Origin: Cladocopium goreaui
Taxonomy: Eukaryota > Sar > Dinophyceae > Suessiales > Symbiodiniaceae
Assembly: GCA_947184155.2 (NCBI GenBank)
Contig: CAMXCT020001395.1
Span: 80,772 to 144,771 of the forward strand
DNA length: 64,000 nt
Direction of reading: 5' to 3'
Below the pieces are notes generated by a model. That model worked only from the letters and a program-made list of their open reading frames with translations, did not search any database and had not been told where the DNA came from. Position 1 is the stretch's first letter. Each line of letters opens with the position of its first letter. A program made the translations under genes and the position numbers. Positions 45,313 through 58,100 of the stretch are shown here, piece by piece.

Positions 45313-45779
45313 AATCGTTTATGGATGAATGAATGGTCACATTATTTGGGGGGTTCGGTTTTTGGACCTCCTCACTGGACCTTGTTGACCTAGTTGACCT
45401 ATAGGGGGGGGGGGGTTTATTAATCCGGGGTAAACATTACCCCTGGTAATCAGCAACTTATGGTAAATGAATCTTCATCCTCACAAAATGTAATATATTA
45501 TATAATTATATATAATTTTCATAATATATTATAGGTTCTAACCCATTCTGAAGGCCCATTCCCATATCAAAACCTTCTCTCAGTTGCATGGCTCTCCGGC
45601 TCTCCTTTGCAATTCTTACGCCTTTGCAGGTGCTCCGTTTCCAAAAGTCGCGCCTTGCCCTTCACCACCAAGTCCGGGGTAGCTTGACCTTGAATTTCTG
45701 GGGAGCGTTGGCACGTTATATCACGTTATACAAAGTTTACTACGAACATCTACACACGCTATCAAAATCTGGCTGGACG

Positions 45780-45960
45780 TGATTGCGCAGAAATTGCACA
45801 TGTGTTCTCGATATCATCCTTCAAAAAGGCAAAGAGACTCAGGACGAAACGAAGACTTGTGACGTAGACATCGAAACCGGAATAGAAAGTCGTCATGGGA
45901 CCTGGGTCGGATTTTTTCATGGTTGCAACACGTTGCCCATGTTGCAACCCTGCAATCACT
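45780..45960 (-). CDS. Exon-like block, signature 2 (YSGFDVYV)
   Basis: The block reads MKKSDPGPMTTFYSGFDVYV then TSLRFVLSLFAFLKDD. The SGF-x-VYV match is clean although the leading acidic residue is Tyr. Borders are not resolved. Confidence 0.35.
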
Positions 45961-46539
45961 ACACTGTCACTACACAATGCGCGAATGTGAGATGGTGCGC
46001 CTGATCCGTCCAAGTCTGTACAAAGCCTTCAAAACATGGAGAATCGTTTGTCTGAAGTGACACATAGTGACACTGGCAAAATATGCAAAATCTAAACATA
46101 TCTAAACACTTGCCAAATCTTGCCAATTTGTTGCAATTTCTGCCTGTAATGAACTCCAGGAACCAGATTCTGCAAATTGAGAACCTGAGAAGCTCTGCTT
46201 GAAACAAATCTGCAGTTTTTTTCGGTCTTCAGTCACATTCCGTCACGTACAGTCATCACGTTCAGCCACCTTCTAACTCCCACAGCCCCCTTGGAGATAC
46301 TGAGAGTATGGCTACCTCTTTTCTCTCAGCCGCACTGCTTATCTCTTCATCCTGCTCGAAAACAAGAGCGACTTCAAGCAAGAACATGCCGGTTTTCGAA
46401 CAGAACTATCCGGATTCATGATGGATTGAATAGTTGCAGGGCTAAGATTCCTAAAGCATCAGATTTCAATAGATTTCAAGTACTGCAGGACCGTGCATCA
46501 TGTACATGCCTTTCAGTTGTTTTGACTTTGTCAACTTGT

Positions 46540-46870
46540 GATGCAAATGGATGCAAATGGGCCGGCCTCGTACAAGTCTGGCAGATCTTGAAGCTGAGCT
46601 GCCGGAGTCTGTATGACCTAGGCCAGCGACAGCTCCAGGTGGAAAAGCTAAAAAACATTGAACAACTTGATTGGGCACAGACTTGGCAAAAAAAAGGAAG
46701 GCAAATGGCGAGAGATGGTGAGTGATCAGAGTGATCAATCGTATGACTTTTTCAGATCCACCTCACCCTTTCCCCGCCTGCCCTGGTCGGCTTGCACAAT
46801 CAAGGGCCAAGAAGGCCTGCCAACCAGACCAAACCGCAAGGGCCCATTGAGATCCATTGAGTAAACTTGA
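46540..46870 (-). CDS. Exon-like blocks: YSMDLNGPLRF and HTDSGSSAS
   Basis: The upper block reads HQVYSMDLNGPLRFGLVGRP (weak signature 1, 46843-46860). The lower block, about 240 bp downstream and in another phase, reads GLGHTDSGSSASRSARLV (signature 2). A near repeat CATTTGCATC/CATTTGCATC follows the second block, where an intron is expected. Confidence 0.3.
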
Positions 46871-49800
46871 TGAGCCGCATTGGTGCCCCGTGTCCCTTCG
46901 GGGTGTTTGACAAGCACTTCATAGCACTTCGGTTTTAGGCAGCATTTCAATTGCTTCGCCTCTGCTGCGGAGCTGCACGCAGATGTGGCACAAAGTAGGG
47001 TGAGGCGGCCGACCTCAAAACATTTCAAGGATTTGGATGGATTTGGTATGATTTGGTCGATTTCGCTAATTTTTGTTTTGCATCTTCCATCGTGCAGTTG
47101 TCTTTCCGGATTTGAGGATGGCGGGCCACAACGATCAAGACCATTCTGCAAGTTTCGGGCGCTGCTTCAGGAACCATGTCATATCATGGCGTGCAACTTA
47201 GAAAATCAATGTGGTGAAGTTAAGGGAGTTGTTACACAGTTGTTACCTTTACTCAGGTAGTTGCTTCACATGTTTGCTGTGTTTATGGAGTTTCAACGCC
47301 GCTTTCTGCCTAAGGTCCTTACCCATGTTTGTATCCAGGGATCGTTCACAGCGAGGACGCCTGAAATGTAGACATACAGCCCTGTGCTACCTGAGTCCAG
47401 ATCTCAAGATCTTCGGGTGCAGACTAAATGTGGCACAATTGGATACAATTGGATCATGCATCATCCTTTTCCTCATCCAACGAAGTCTCAGCAATCAAAA
47501 TCCTTTCAAAGACGCCCCGGGATGTCAAAAATCATTGGCTCTTGACCCCCGAACTACCTATACTATGGCCAGAAAATAAGAACACCTGCGCTGCCTTCCA
47601 AAAGCAGCACAACCTTCCGACTGTACTGGGGTGCCCACCATGTCGCAAACTTCCTTGCCCATCCAGATCACTGCATAGCTCCAGCCACTGTCCCGCCTTG
47701 GTTGCCACTGAACTTCAAAGCGCCAAATTTCAGATCAAACATGGGACAGATTTTGACAAATTGGTTTACATTGGTTTACGGATTACATTTAATATATTTA
47801 ATTACATCATGATTCGTCCCAAGTTTATGGATCATGTCAATCATGTCAATCATGTCAATCATGTCAATCACTGTCCTCAAAACAAATTGCTCCACAAATG
47901 CGCTGTGACGCAGAACGTCAAGTGAGGCCCTGGCTTGAACCGACGTGGTGTCAAAAACCACTGCCGCCTCTGTTGCTTGGATGCTCACCTTGTGAACCGA
48001 TCAGTGGTAAAACAGCAGGACTGTCCAGCGCCCAGTGAAGCCCCACATCCCTGGACGTTTTCTGACTGAAGTCATGACAATCGAATCCACAACTCAAACA
48101 CCACCAGTGGCAAGTTTCGAACAACTACATTAGGGAGAAATAAGACAACATGAGCGCAATGGACACAGTGTGTCGATTTTCTGTTTGTCTGTTTTATTCT
48201 TCAAGTCGGCCAGTCTATTATATTTAAAGCACACTGGGATCATGTTGAGGTCTATACCAACGACTCCAGCGATGTCAAAGGAGTCTCACATCCACTGGCC
48301 TTGAGGCGCTTGTGGCACTTGAGGTTGGGGATGTTGGGGTCACATATTTTTCCATCTTCGAGTCGACCTCTTTTGTTGGCTTGACCGCTTGACAGTTAAG
48401 TGCCCCACCAGCCAAAGCACCGCCCCAGACAGGCATCCACCAGCCACACACCTTTCAACACTCGTCGCGTAGTCAATCAAAATCCCTCAATGATTAAGTA
48501 TAATTGTAGTCGTCTGTTGATAGGTGGCATGAGCAACTCCCATATTTAAAGCAGCGAAAGGAGACATGACTTCAAAACGTGTTTCACTTATTTTGACTTC
48601 ACGTCTCCAATGAGCCTTACCAGACAGAATTGGTTATTTTCTGTTATTTTCCACACCGCCTGACCACTTGGCTGAGGTTTCTGACGTCAAGTTCACCCTC
48701 TCTGTGGCAGAGATCAGAATCTGCGCAGGCGCCAAGGATAGGATGCCGGAAGCGTAGACCTGCCCAAAACGGCCCTGAAAGTCCCTGAAAGGCACGACAC
48801 CGACTGACACCGACTCGCTTTGTATCGCTTCGTATCGTTCTGTATCCTGCTTCGGATGCTACGAGCATCTATGAGCCCGGTCTGAAACTTGAGACATCTT
48901 GAGACACCGCACGGCACCTCGAGACCCGTATCTCCAGCCCAAAGTGCACCAGCACTGTCAAGATCGAGACATAACCGATAGTGGACTCCTGCGCAGAGAT
49001 TGAAAAAAGAGAGTAATGGGCAGTTCTGAATGGATGAGTTTCACAACCAAGCTGACAACACATTGGTTCCCCTTCACACTATGGTTCATAACTGTGAGGC
49101 ATGTCCACATCAGATGTTTCACCATCAGCCCATCAGCGATTGCTTTGTATATCTGCTCTGAAAAGTTAAGGACCTGCTTGAAGCTGTCGACCGTCGAGCT
49201 GGGCCATCCAATGCCCTGCCTGTCCAATTCATTTGCAGGATTGAAGTGGCCTTCAAGGGCTTAGAAAATCCTACAACATTATCAACATTGGCATACCGGA
49301 GGAGGTTGAGGATTCCCCAACCCCCTAACTTGGGGATGATTGACCTGTGAAAGACTGTAGAAGATTGGGGTCGGAAGACTTGGCAGGATGACAAAAAAGG
49401 CAGGCTGTTTGGTGAGCATGCTGCAGCATACATGGCGTACTGCTTTTTTCTGTCATCAGAACAAAACACCAATATCGTACGCCAAAACACCGTTTTTCCT
49501 TTCGTGGCCTGGCCACCGAAAGCCAAACGCCCAACCGCCTGTCACAAAATAGCCGAAGCAAAGTGATGCAAAGTGTACATCATGTGTTGACCGCACTGCA
49601 GCATATCTCATTATGCTTTGCGAAAACGTGGTTAAATCTGCACATCTGGCGTGCTGCCTCGGCACATCTCCAATTGTCCTGGAGTATTCCTGGATAGTCC
49701 TGGAGTCTTGTTACTAATATATGTTACTAGCTCAACCCTACTGTATTGACTGGCCTGGACTGGGGACATGGGCTGCGGCTGCAGCGAAGCATCCGCTGGT

Positions 49801-50559
49801 TCTCCACATGACCCGGTTGTCAGGTACCACACCTGCATTCACTTCAGAAAATATGAGAAAATGATTGTGGGCAGATTCATTTCCGTTTTGCATCATGTGT
49901 TGTGCGGTATGGCTTGAGGTTGGTACAGAGGTAGTGGAGCAGGCTGCCCCATTGACACACTGCCTCAGTATTCTTGAGAGGGTGAACAATGTGAAACAGT
50001 GTTAACAACTAAATCCAGATTGGCACATGTATGCACATGTTAAACAACATGATCTGGGCTATTTCACACGTGGGTCACTTTGAACTGAGATGAACTGAGA
50101 TGAACTGAGCACATTGCATGCTGATGCTTTGATCCTGGCCGAAACAAATGGAATCAACGCCATGGTGAGGCATCGTGGGGCAGTCAGGTCCACAATGATA
50201 AGCGGAGATGCAGGTCGCACGGTCTTAATGTTCATGCCAATTTCAACACTAACATACGCTAACTATGACTAACAAATGTATACAAATGTCTGATGTGATG
50301 TGATGTACTGTTTAGTGATGTTCAGTGAAAACAGTGAAGGCCTGGATGGTCTTCACGGTTTGGACATCTGCGGGTAAGACTGGAGAGATGAACACCTGGA
50401 TAGGTGAAGACCTGAGAGATTGCAACCAATTTTCAACCAATGATACTGATTGCAATACATCTCGCTCAGCTGACGGGCTTCTATGAAACATGCACCATCA
50501 TGCACTCATATCACCCATCAAGCTTGATTCCATTGAGACATGTTGAGACTCTAGCTGTC

Positions 50560-50640
50560 CTGGCTGGAAAGAATTCTCAGCGCCATCCATGTCCACGCAG
50601 AGTTTGTAATGCCGTCCTAGAGGACACACCCCGGGGCTAG
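50560..50640 (-). CDS. Exon-like block, signature 1 (KLCVDMDG)
   Basis: The block reads SPGVCPLGRHYKLCVDMDGA. It is a full signature with Gly-x-x-Tyr before Leu-Cys. A donor must follow within about 60 bases. Confidence 0.4.
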
Positions 50641-51929
50641 TGACCGGAGAATGCCAAGAACCTGCAACACGAGGGCCAAAACATGCCGCTGATTTTAGAC
50701 AGAGAGCTGAGTTGAATAGCGCCATTCAGACTATGACTCTGTTCTGTACAAGGCTCCTGGAATGAGCTGGGACGTGTCCAATGTCAGGCGCCATTGGGCC
50801 TTGGTCGGCACGACCCATAAACTAGCAACATATTAGCAACATCATGCGAAGGGTCGACCAATGGCGTGATGTTCGAGATCTTGGAGTTGGACCATCTCGT
50901 TTTCAACTTCCAGCGTAGCAGCTGATGTGCCTCGAACCATTTCAACATATTTCAACATATTTCAACGTAGTTCAACCAGTTCATGTATGTTGCTTTCTCA
51001 TGCTTTCCTGTGCTTTCCCATGCTTTCCCTCCGTTGCCTTGCTGAACTTGATGATTTGGGATGGGAAAAATCTTCCGGCTCTGCTCCAAAAGCAACATGC
51101 GAAAATCCAAACTTGGCACCCGTGCGATCCGCCATCTCATTGATCATCGGAGCCAGCAGTCCACCAGATCCACAGCTTTGACTCAAGAAGCCTTGGGTCC
51201 TCAGTTTGATGCAGACACAGAGCAAGACGTCCTTCGGAAGCAATCTGATCACTCTGTTTTGACGTCTCTGATGCAATCGGATTCTGTTATATTCTGTTAT
51301 TATATTCTGTTATCAATGTTGCGGATCTGCTATGACTAGCAAAATTGATCTGAACCCAAGACTTGGAGGTGCAGTTCGCAGAGCTTGTGCAATTCAAAGT
51401 CAAGACCTGACACGCCAGCACAAGCACCATAGGCAATGGGCAAGGTCGGCACTGAATTTTGCGACGTGCGCACTCTAACAAACAACATCAAACAACCATA
51501 TACGTGTCCATCTCTTGCGTGTTTTGCAACTGTATGCCGTGTACGTTAAAAATCGTTAAAACTTAAATCGCCTGCTGCTGGCTTGGAAGCAGAATCATTG
51601 GCCTCATGTCCAAACATCACAGGACCCGAAAGCCGATGGAGCGACAAGTTTGGCACTTCCCTTGACAGGCTGACATAAGCCGACATCTATCGACATCTGC
51701 CGACATCTTCCAGGATCCAGACTCGAAACCCTGCACAGGCGACACCTCAAAATCACGTTCCAGGAGTGAACCTTACAATGCTGATTTTACCACGAGTGTT
51801 TTGAAGCTAGACTGTTACAGTCTGTTACATCATGTCACATCCCACATGAACACATGTGCCATCTTGTGGATCACAGTCCAAGAAAAGATACAGTATGACT
51901 CGTATGACTTGAAGTACAATGTGATGCAA

Positions 51930-52120
51930 GGTCAGGTTCCAACGTACAAAGTGAAGCCCGAATCGCCCACATCCTTGCTGAAGTCAGGTATGTACTGTAT
52001 GTATCTCAAATGCATCATATGCCAGTCTCGTCCAAAATGCAACAAGGTCACCAGGGTTTCGTTAGCCAAAAAGCTTTCACCTGGAGACAGGAAACGGTTG
52101 GCCATCTTGCACATTGTTTC
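51930..52120 (-). CDS. Exon-like blocks: LSPGESFLANET and GDSGFTLYV
   Basis: The lower block follows a candidate acceptor ACCTGACTTCAG and reads KDVGDSGFTLYVGT (signature 2). The upper block reads LSPGESFLANETLVTLLHFG and RDWHMMHLRY, probably the preceding exon. The small intron between them carries the near repeat ATACATACAGTACATAC. Confidence 0.4.
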
Positions 52121-52799
52121 TTCAGCAAATGAGGTCTTGGATGTGCTATGACTCTATGGATCTCTATGGTAGTGGAAGACGCCAAGATTTCTGGGTTTGC
52201 AACTGGGAGCTTCCATTTCGGTGCACAAGACATAATGAGCACCGGCCTCCAGATTCCAAATCCAGTGAGACTCTCAAAAAGAGACAAACACATAAACGAC
52301 ACAAACTGAGAGCAGCACCACCAAAGCATCTGTCAAAACGTTCAAAATGCTGCCATTGACACCTTTAGCATGTCACATCAATGGAGCAGTGGACTAATAG
52401 CTGATTCGATGCTGATTGGCTGGATACAAGTATCCAAATATATCAGAATCAAAATCATAAACTGCGACTGTGGCCAAGCCTGCAGAAATGGAGCGCCACT
52501 CTGTTGCATCACTAGTATTTGAGCTGCAGGAGTCACGTACAAGTCCTCAATGAACAGTCATTGCAAGAATGATCGCTTTTTACTACTGGATACTTTAAAT
52601 TCTTTTACTCTTGTTTCAGAACAGAGGCACCCCTAGTTCAACGATTTTCAAAATGATTCATTTAACATAGCCGACTTTTTGAAATCCCAGGCTGCCCAGC
52701 GTGCTCGAGAAGCCCTGCAAGGCATCTCCTGAAAACATCCACAGTCCAAGGAAGTCATCCTTCCATTCTTCCAAATGATGACTCATATTATGATAATAT

Positions 52800-52998
52800 G
52801 AATGGCGCAATGATGTTGTTCCAGTCCGAAGCTCCCTCTGTCCTCGCCGCACTCCAAAACCACTTGTTGTTCACCGTCATCGGTCACGTAGCTTGGAAAT
52901 ATACGAGAGACCCCCGACACGTAGACCTTTGGAAATTTTGGAAGCTCTTCGTTGGCCAACGAGGCAGCACGTGACCAGTTCTCGTACAGCTTTTCCAA
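52800..52998 (-). CDS. Exon-like block (PKVYVSGVSR)
   Basis: The block reads ASLANEELPKFPKVYVSGVS then RIFPSYVTDDGEQQVVLECG. It has the VYV strand of signature 2 without the DSG. About 230 bp upstream lies GVDMDGSGILP (53164-53178), a weak signature 1, so the usual pair order is kept. Confidence 0.35.
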
Positions 52999-54699
52999 CT
53001 GTGACTATGCTTTGTTACGTTTGTTATTAAGCTGGCTTTTCATGCTGTGGATTCACTCGTGCCATTGTAAATCATTGTAATTACTTTAGCCAAAAGTATC
53101 AAGATGTATCAAGTCTAGGTCCCTGGCCACCACCCCTGAGGGCCCAGTTGGCAAAATTCCAGAGCCGTCCATGTCTACACCTTTGTTTCAAAGGATCTGC
53201 CCAAAAATTGCTGCTTTGGGACCCGTTGCAGATTGACTTCTGCGATCCCCTTAGCAAAACACACATCTGATAGCGAAAGCCGCTGATCAGCGCATCAGCC
53301 TCAAAACATGCAGGCTTGGTGCACTCAGTGCACTCGAATGAGCAAACGACATAGAGATATAGAATTGATACAGAGACATATAGAGACCTTGTGTGCTGTG
53401 TTGTGTCAGATTGTGGCACCCAAAGCAACACACTGGGTCGAATCATCAAGAATTTCGGCGCAGAGTGGAGAACTAGTGCTGAACCTGCTGCAGAGCAGTC
53501 CAAAGATTGCCATGCGTTGCAACCTCGCAGCCCGCTACTCAAATGGTGGACATCGGTCATTTTCACTGGTGGACACTGTGGAGGCCTGAAATGGCCTACA
53601 CAAGCAGGGTCGATCTCCATGTGAACAGCAAACAGTTGTTTTCTCGCTGAAGTCACCATCCATTCAGGGCTGTTGCCATGGGAGTTGGCATCGTCGTGGG
53701 ACCTCCATAGCCTCCGAGAGTTCAGTGACTTGAAACTGATCTTTTCATTTCAGCATATTTCAGCTGTATATTTTGCATAATTAGCACAAGTTGCTCCATG
53801 CCTGTCGAGCAATCTCGGGCCAAATACACGGAGGAGCTGGACATGCAGCCAGAAGCCTTGAAATATGAGCCGAATGCAACCGAATGCCAGAAAATGCCAA
53901 GTCTTGAAATCTTGCAGCCACCTTTCAGTGCCACCGTGCAATGCCACTGTAAACTGCGATTGCAAAATAGTTAAATTGATTGAAATGCAATACCCTCTGG
54001 TGCTCTGGTTGAATCTTGGCAAAAACTGTGGAAACGTCATTTGACCTTTCATGACCTCTCCATCCTTTTCCTTTCAGGGTCTTTCAGGAACTGTGTTGGC
54101 GATCAGAACTGGATCTCTCCGAGTGCTTTGCGCAAGAAAACGTAACCAGCTGGCTTCCTCAGTGCCAGAAGGCATAAAACAATCGCAACATGTCGAGAAC
54201 ATGTCACAGTGTATGCTGCACAATGCTGCACCATGCTGCGCGATGCTGCGCGGTGTTGCGCCTGCAAACCCCACTGTCTGCGTGCTCGCACTCAAGCTGG
54301 ACCTGACAGTGGGTATCGAATTTCGGAATCTCCTGAGCCTATTTCTCAAAACCTGGGTGCTCTGTGAACATCCGCAGGCACGGGTAGTTGTGAAATAAGT
54401 TCGGCCAAGTTCACATGCACCGTTTCACGCGAGTTAAACCAAATTAATGCAAGCCAACCAGGAAACCACTATCTGATATCTCAACAGCCTCTCTCCACGT
54501 TCCCTGCGTGAACTGGAATGGCTGAGGTGCAAAACGTTCAAACTTTAGTGGCCAGCTGTCGAGACTTGACAAACATGTGCCTTTGTGTGCCTTTCTAATA
54601 GGCTAAGCACCAGGCGCGAAAACCATGAAGCCCGTGCAGCCAGGAGGGGCAATGCCTCAATGGCGATCTCTACGAGAGCCACCCAAACGGGAAGCAATG

Positions 54700-54880
54700 G
54701 CTCCAAGAATGGATACCTTTAACTTTAGACACCTTTCCTACGTTTGACGACAAGTTTGGAAGAGCCAATGACACATTCGACATCTTGAGGCTGGATGAAA
54801 AAGCATCTTTCTGCCATGGGATTGCAAGATTGCAAGCTAAGCTGGACTCCAAACAAATCCACACCTGAGTCTGCAATCTC
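54700..54880 (-). CDS. Exon-like block, signature 2 (ADSGVDLFG)
   Basis: The block reads EIADSGVDLFGVQLSLQSCN then PMAERCFFIQPQDVECV. It lies about 230 bp downstream of the 55110-55342 block, which keeps the signature 1 to signature 2 order. Confidence 0.4.
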
Positions 54881-55109
54881 TATCATGTCATCATGTCACA
54901 ATGTTCATTCATATCTCACGGCAGGGTTCACCAAAGTTCTTTGCATTTCACACATCTTTGCAAGACGATGCAAGACCTCTGATCTTCCAGGTATTAGCTA
55001 CAACATGTTACAACATGGTACGGCATGTCACAACCTTCGCGCAAGGATGTCAGATGATGTTCGATGATGACAGATGATGTCTACCCATTTGTATCCCATT
55101 TGTCCTCAC

Positions 55110-55342
55110 CTGACAGCCTACAAATCCTATAAGCTGCACATCCTGAGGCAGCTGACAAAGAAGGTAATACTTTCCAGCCGTCAAACCTCGGACATGCCAC
55201 AAGGATCCGCAAGGATCCGCAAGATGCCAAAATGTGAACGACCATGGAGGCTGTTCTGGCTTGTGCCATGGCCATGGCAACATCCCATGGAAGGTCGTTG
55301 CATGTCCCAAATTATCCCAGAATTCATAGTATGTCATAGTGC
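55110..55342 (-). CDS. Exon-like block with both borders visible (GKYYLLCQLP)
   Basis: The acceptor is TCTCTTTTCAAAG|GCACT and the donor is TGTCAG|GTGAGG, a strong donor. The 233-nt exon encodes TMTYYEFWDNLGHATTFHGM, then VRGLTAGKYYLLCQLPQDVQ and LIGFVGCQ. The Ala-Gly turn, YY and LLC match signature 1, while the acidic pair is replaced by QLPQD. The intron that follows holds near repeats of ACAAATGGG and ACATCATCTG. Confidence 0.5.
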
Positions 55343-56402
55343 CTTTGAAAAGAGAAGAATTGTGGTTTGCAACGCTTTTCAGTGAACACAATTCGCGCAG
55401 TAAGATGCCAGCTGCTCGCATCAATGGTCACGAACCACTCCTGAAAAAAGATGGCTTTTGACAGTACCCTATCTCTGAGAAACTTCCGACTAGCCTAGTC
55501 AGTGTCCAATTCATGTGTCACAGTCCCCTATGAAGAGTTGTTTCTTGCACTTTAAAGTTGACAAATACTTACAAATGGAATTGCCATTTTTTTTAAACCA
55601 TTTTTAATCCAACTATATCCAACTCAAAAGAGACACAGCTATCTCAGATATTCTAAGATGACGTGCAGAGCTGTAAAGATCTGTGACTGGGCCTGGCCGA
55701 CTGGCGTCAAGGCCGCAGGTGATGTCAAGGCAGCTCCAGCAGCTGTCAAAAGACCTCGTGAGACTCGTGAGACGTGTTCGCTGAGCTGATTTGCTGTGAA
55801 GATCTGTAGCCGAGCCGTTGAGATTGATTAGCATTAAGACCTGTCGAAGACCTGTTGAAGACCTGTTCAGACGTGCTAAGATTAGCTGCTAAGATGTGCT
55901 GCTGAGCCATTTTAGTCTCACATATCTCTCACTCACAGTAATATAGTAGTTACACGCTACGATCGAAACCAACTCACAGAAGCTCAAGGTGAAGAATTCC
56001 ACTGGGCAAACCATGCCTGTGCTTTGCTCACCTGCCAGAAAGACCTGCAAAGATTGGCAAAGGAAGAAGTGCCGAATGGATCCGAATGGAGCGTAGATCA
56101 GGATTTCCTCCCATGTTCGCCCTTCAAGCATCGTTCCAACACAGTTGGATTGGGCATTCAGACAGCTACCTTGCAAGCCCGCATAGGTGCTAATCTCAGA
56201 AAACATACACATGTATACCGCGCGTCCTTTTCACAACTTCACCTCAATGCAACGCACAACGTGACAGACTTAAACCCTTTTTCCATCTTTTTCCTACAGG
56301 TATTGACTCAACCGATTCCAGCCAAACCATCTTCAAAGAATTTCAAAGATTCGATTAAAATTTGGAGTTTGCATACTTTGTACAAGTTTGGCCACTATGG
56401 CC

Positions 56403-57311
56403 TTAAAATCTACGGTTAACATGGGAACAAGTTGGTGTCTCACTATCCTGATTTGAGACCTCCAAGTAAACTTCCTGACTGGCGTCATCTTTGAGGCCAT
56501 CCGGAGACAAATCCTCACTGCTTTCATCCTCTTCGGAATCTTCATCTTCTTCATCTTCTTCATTTTCTTCATTTTCTTCATTTTCTTCTTCCATGTCAAG
56601 TGCCAGTGATTGTTCGTCAGTGTCCACAGTGTCCCCTGACGCATTTCCTGCTGCAAGCTCCAAGACAGAAGACTCACATACACCAAACCGATGGACGTAG
56701 TGAACATTTGGCTTCTTTGAGCATAGATCTTTCACAAATTTCCAGCCAACAGTAGCCTCGCACTTGGAACACCACACAGTAGCTGTTTCCATCACACCTT
56801 GTGCAAGATGACTACAGGAAGGACGTCCGACATTGACAGCTTCAATGAAAAAATTGTTGATGTACCATGCCGGCTCTACTCTCCTCGATTCGGGCTTTCT
56901 CCATGCGTGTCGTTCTGAAAGCACTGAATCTTGCCTAAAGAGACTGGCACCACACACTCCGTTGCTCAAACGTCCGGAGCAGTGGAAAATGGTTTCATGC
57001 TCGAGCTTCCTCACAGGTATACCTTCTGCGTCAAGTTCAAGAAGGTATGGAAAACACAAGAGTAGAATGTCCAAACCTAGTGGAGTTTCAAATGGTTCTC
57101 TTGTCATCTGCAAACGACATCCCAGAAATCGTTGGCACGCCCTGCAGTAGATGAAATGCGACTGACGAATTCTGTCGTGCCCTGGGAACTGTGCCAAGAC
57201 CTGTTCCAAGCAGATTGGATTTTCTTTCTTTCGGCTCCGTGTGAATCGAAAGGCCTCAAAGGCACCAGAACCATCGAAGCTCTTCATCGTCTCCGCTCCA
57301 CTTAAGCCCAT
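56403..57311 (-). CDS. Yippee-like (Mis18/cereblon-type) zinc-domain protein with acidic tail, about 302 aa
   Basis: One uninterrupted frame from ATG to stop. It has CxxC pairs at Cys56-Cys59 (YCRACQRFLG) and Cys181-Cys184 (WCSKCEATVGWKFV). The CxxC...VGW pattern is typical of the Yippee/Mis18/CULT zinc fold. A third Cys pair (HCSGRLSNGVCG, 111-120) may substitute in the first half. The HRFGVCESSV stretch ends the domain. Residues 239-270 are nearly all Glu/Asp, giving a strongly acidic tail that may bind basic proteins or be disordered. Yippee-family proteins act in the nucleus and in ubiquitin-ligase substrate binding, but no specific role can be read here. It appears intronless, lies on the same strand as the exon array, and may be a retroposed copy in an intron. 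Confidence 0.7.
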   Translation of the reverse strand: MGLSGAETMKSFDGSGAFEAFRFTRSRKKENPICLEQVLAQFPGHDRIRQSHFIYCRACQRFLGCRLQMTREPFETPLGLDILLLCFPYLLELDAEGIPVRKLEHETIFHCSGRLSNGVCGASLFRQDSVLSERHAWRKPESRRVEPAWYINNFFIEAVNVGRPSCSHLAQGVMETATVWCSKCEATVGWKFVKDLCSKKPNVHYVHRFGVCESSVLELAAGNASGDTVDTDEQSLALDMEEENEENEENEEDEEDEDSEEDESSEDLSPDGLKDDASQEVYLEVSNQDSETPTCSHVNRRF

Positions 57312-57475
57312 GCCCTAGAACGTCGTCACAAAATGAAAGAGGCAAATGGTCCTAATTTTGGTCATAATTGTTGGATATTGTTGGTAAAACATATTTGCAT
57401 TCAAACGACAAGAAAACACAAGGAAGCTTTCACTTTCATTGAACATATTGAGATATATTGAGCAATCATGGGCAA

Positions 57476-57700
57476 TCAGGAACCTTGTAGCCTTGCACCA
57501 CTTCCGGCCTCATCGTTTACTTCGCACACCAGGGCTGGACCATCCTGAAAGCAAGCTTCATTAAAGCGACGCACAGCTCGGCGATGCAGCAGCTTTGTTT
57601 TGCAAGCACGGCAATGCCAAGCGCGAAATAGTGCATCCTGCATTTCAGCCTTCCAGAAGCCTCGGACAGATCTGACTTGTCCCATAATATCGACATATAT
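57476..57700 (-). CDS. Possible small or partial ORF with CxxC, 69 aa
   Basis: The frame reads MGQVRSVRGFWKAEMQDALF then RAWHCRACKTKLLHRRAVRR and ends RLQGS-stop. It has one CxxC only, and it lies about 160 bp upstream of the Yippee-like gene. It could be a small gene, an upstream exon, or part of the exon array. Evidence is weak. Confidence 0.25.
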   Translation of the reverse strand: MYVDIMGQVRSVRGFWKAEMQDALFRAWHCRACKTKLLHRRAVRRFNEACFQDGPALVCEVNDEAGSGARLQGS

Positions 57701-58100
57701 CGACGAGTTGCCCTGGGCCCCTGGACCGTGAAAGACTGTGAAAGACTGTGAAAGACTGTTCTTCTCAAAATCTTTCTTGTTGAATTAGATTATCAGACTG
57801 CGATCTATGTGCACAAGGACCGGTTCGATTAGACTTTGATTCCAAGGCTCGGCACGTGCTGGCGCATTTGGCCAAGGCGTTCAAGTCGTTCTTCAGCAAG
57901 GCTATCAACAGGTCCAAGTTGTCCATGGGAAGATTGGCAAAAAGGGAAGCATCCCCATAAACGCCATGAACCAGGCCTCAAGACACCGGGTAAAGTGAAA
58001 AGTATGTCTATAAGGCTACTGTAAGTTATATATATATACACATAATATTATGAAATATGGTTAAATTATGATGCATTATGATCATTATGTAGTTTTAGTA

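Larger units (their letters stand above)
41917..45426. mobile_element. 3.5-kb composite element with short terminal inverted repeats
   Basis: The left end reads GGATTAATAAAACCCCC (41917-41933). The right end is its reverse complement with one base fewer in the A run and a longer G run (45411-45426). Between them lie a 43-bp minisatellite on both sides, inverted copies of the same unit near the right end, a 111-bp repeat in two blocks, and a tRNA-like sequence. There is no transposase, so if mobile it is non-autonomous. I do not see a convincing target-site duplication. The inner 100 bases are an assembly gap. The alternative is simple repeat accretion with chance inverted ends. Confidence 0.5.

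Noticed and set aside
56491..56700. Ser-rich plus-strand frame
   Set aside because: It is the antisense of the Glu/Asp-rich tail of the Yippee-like gene.
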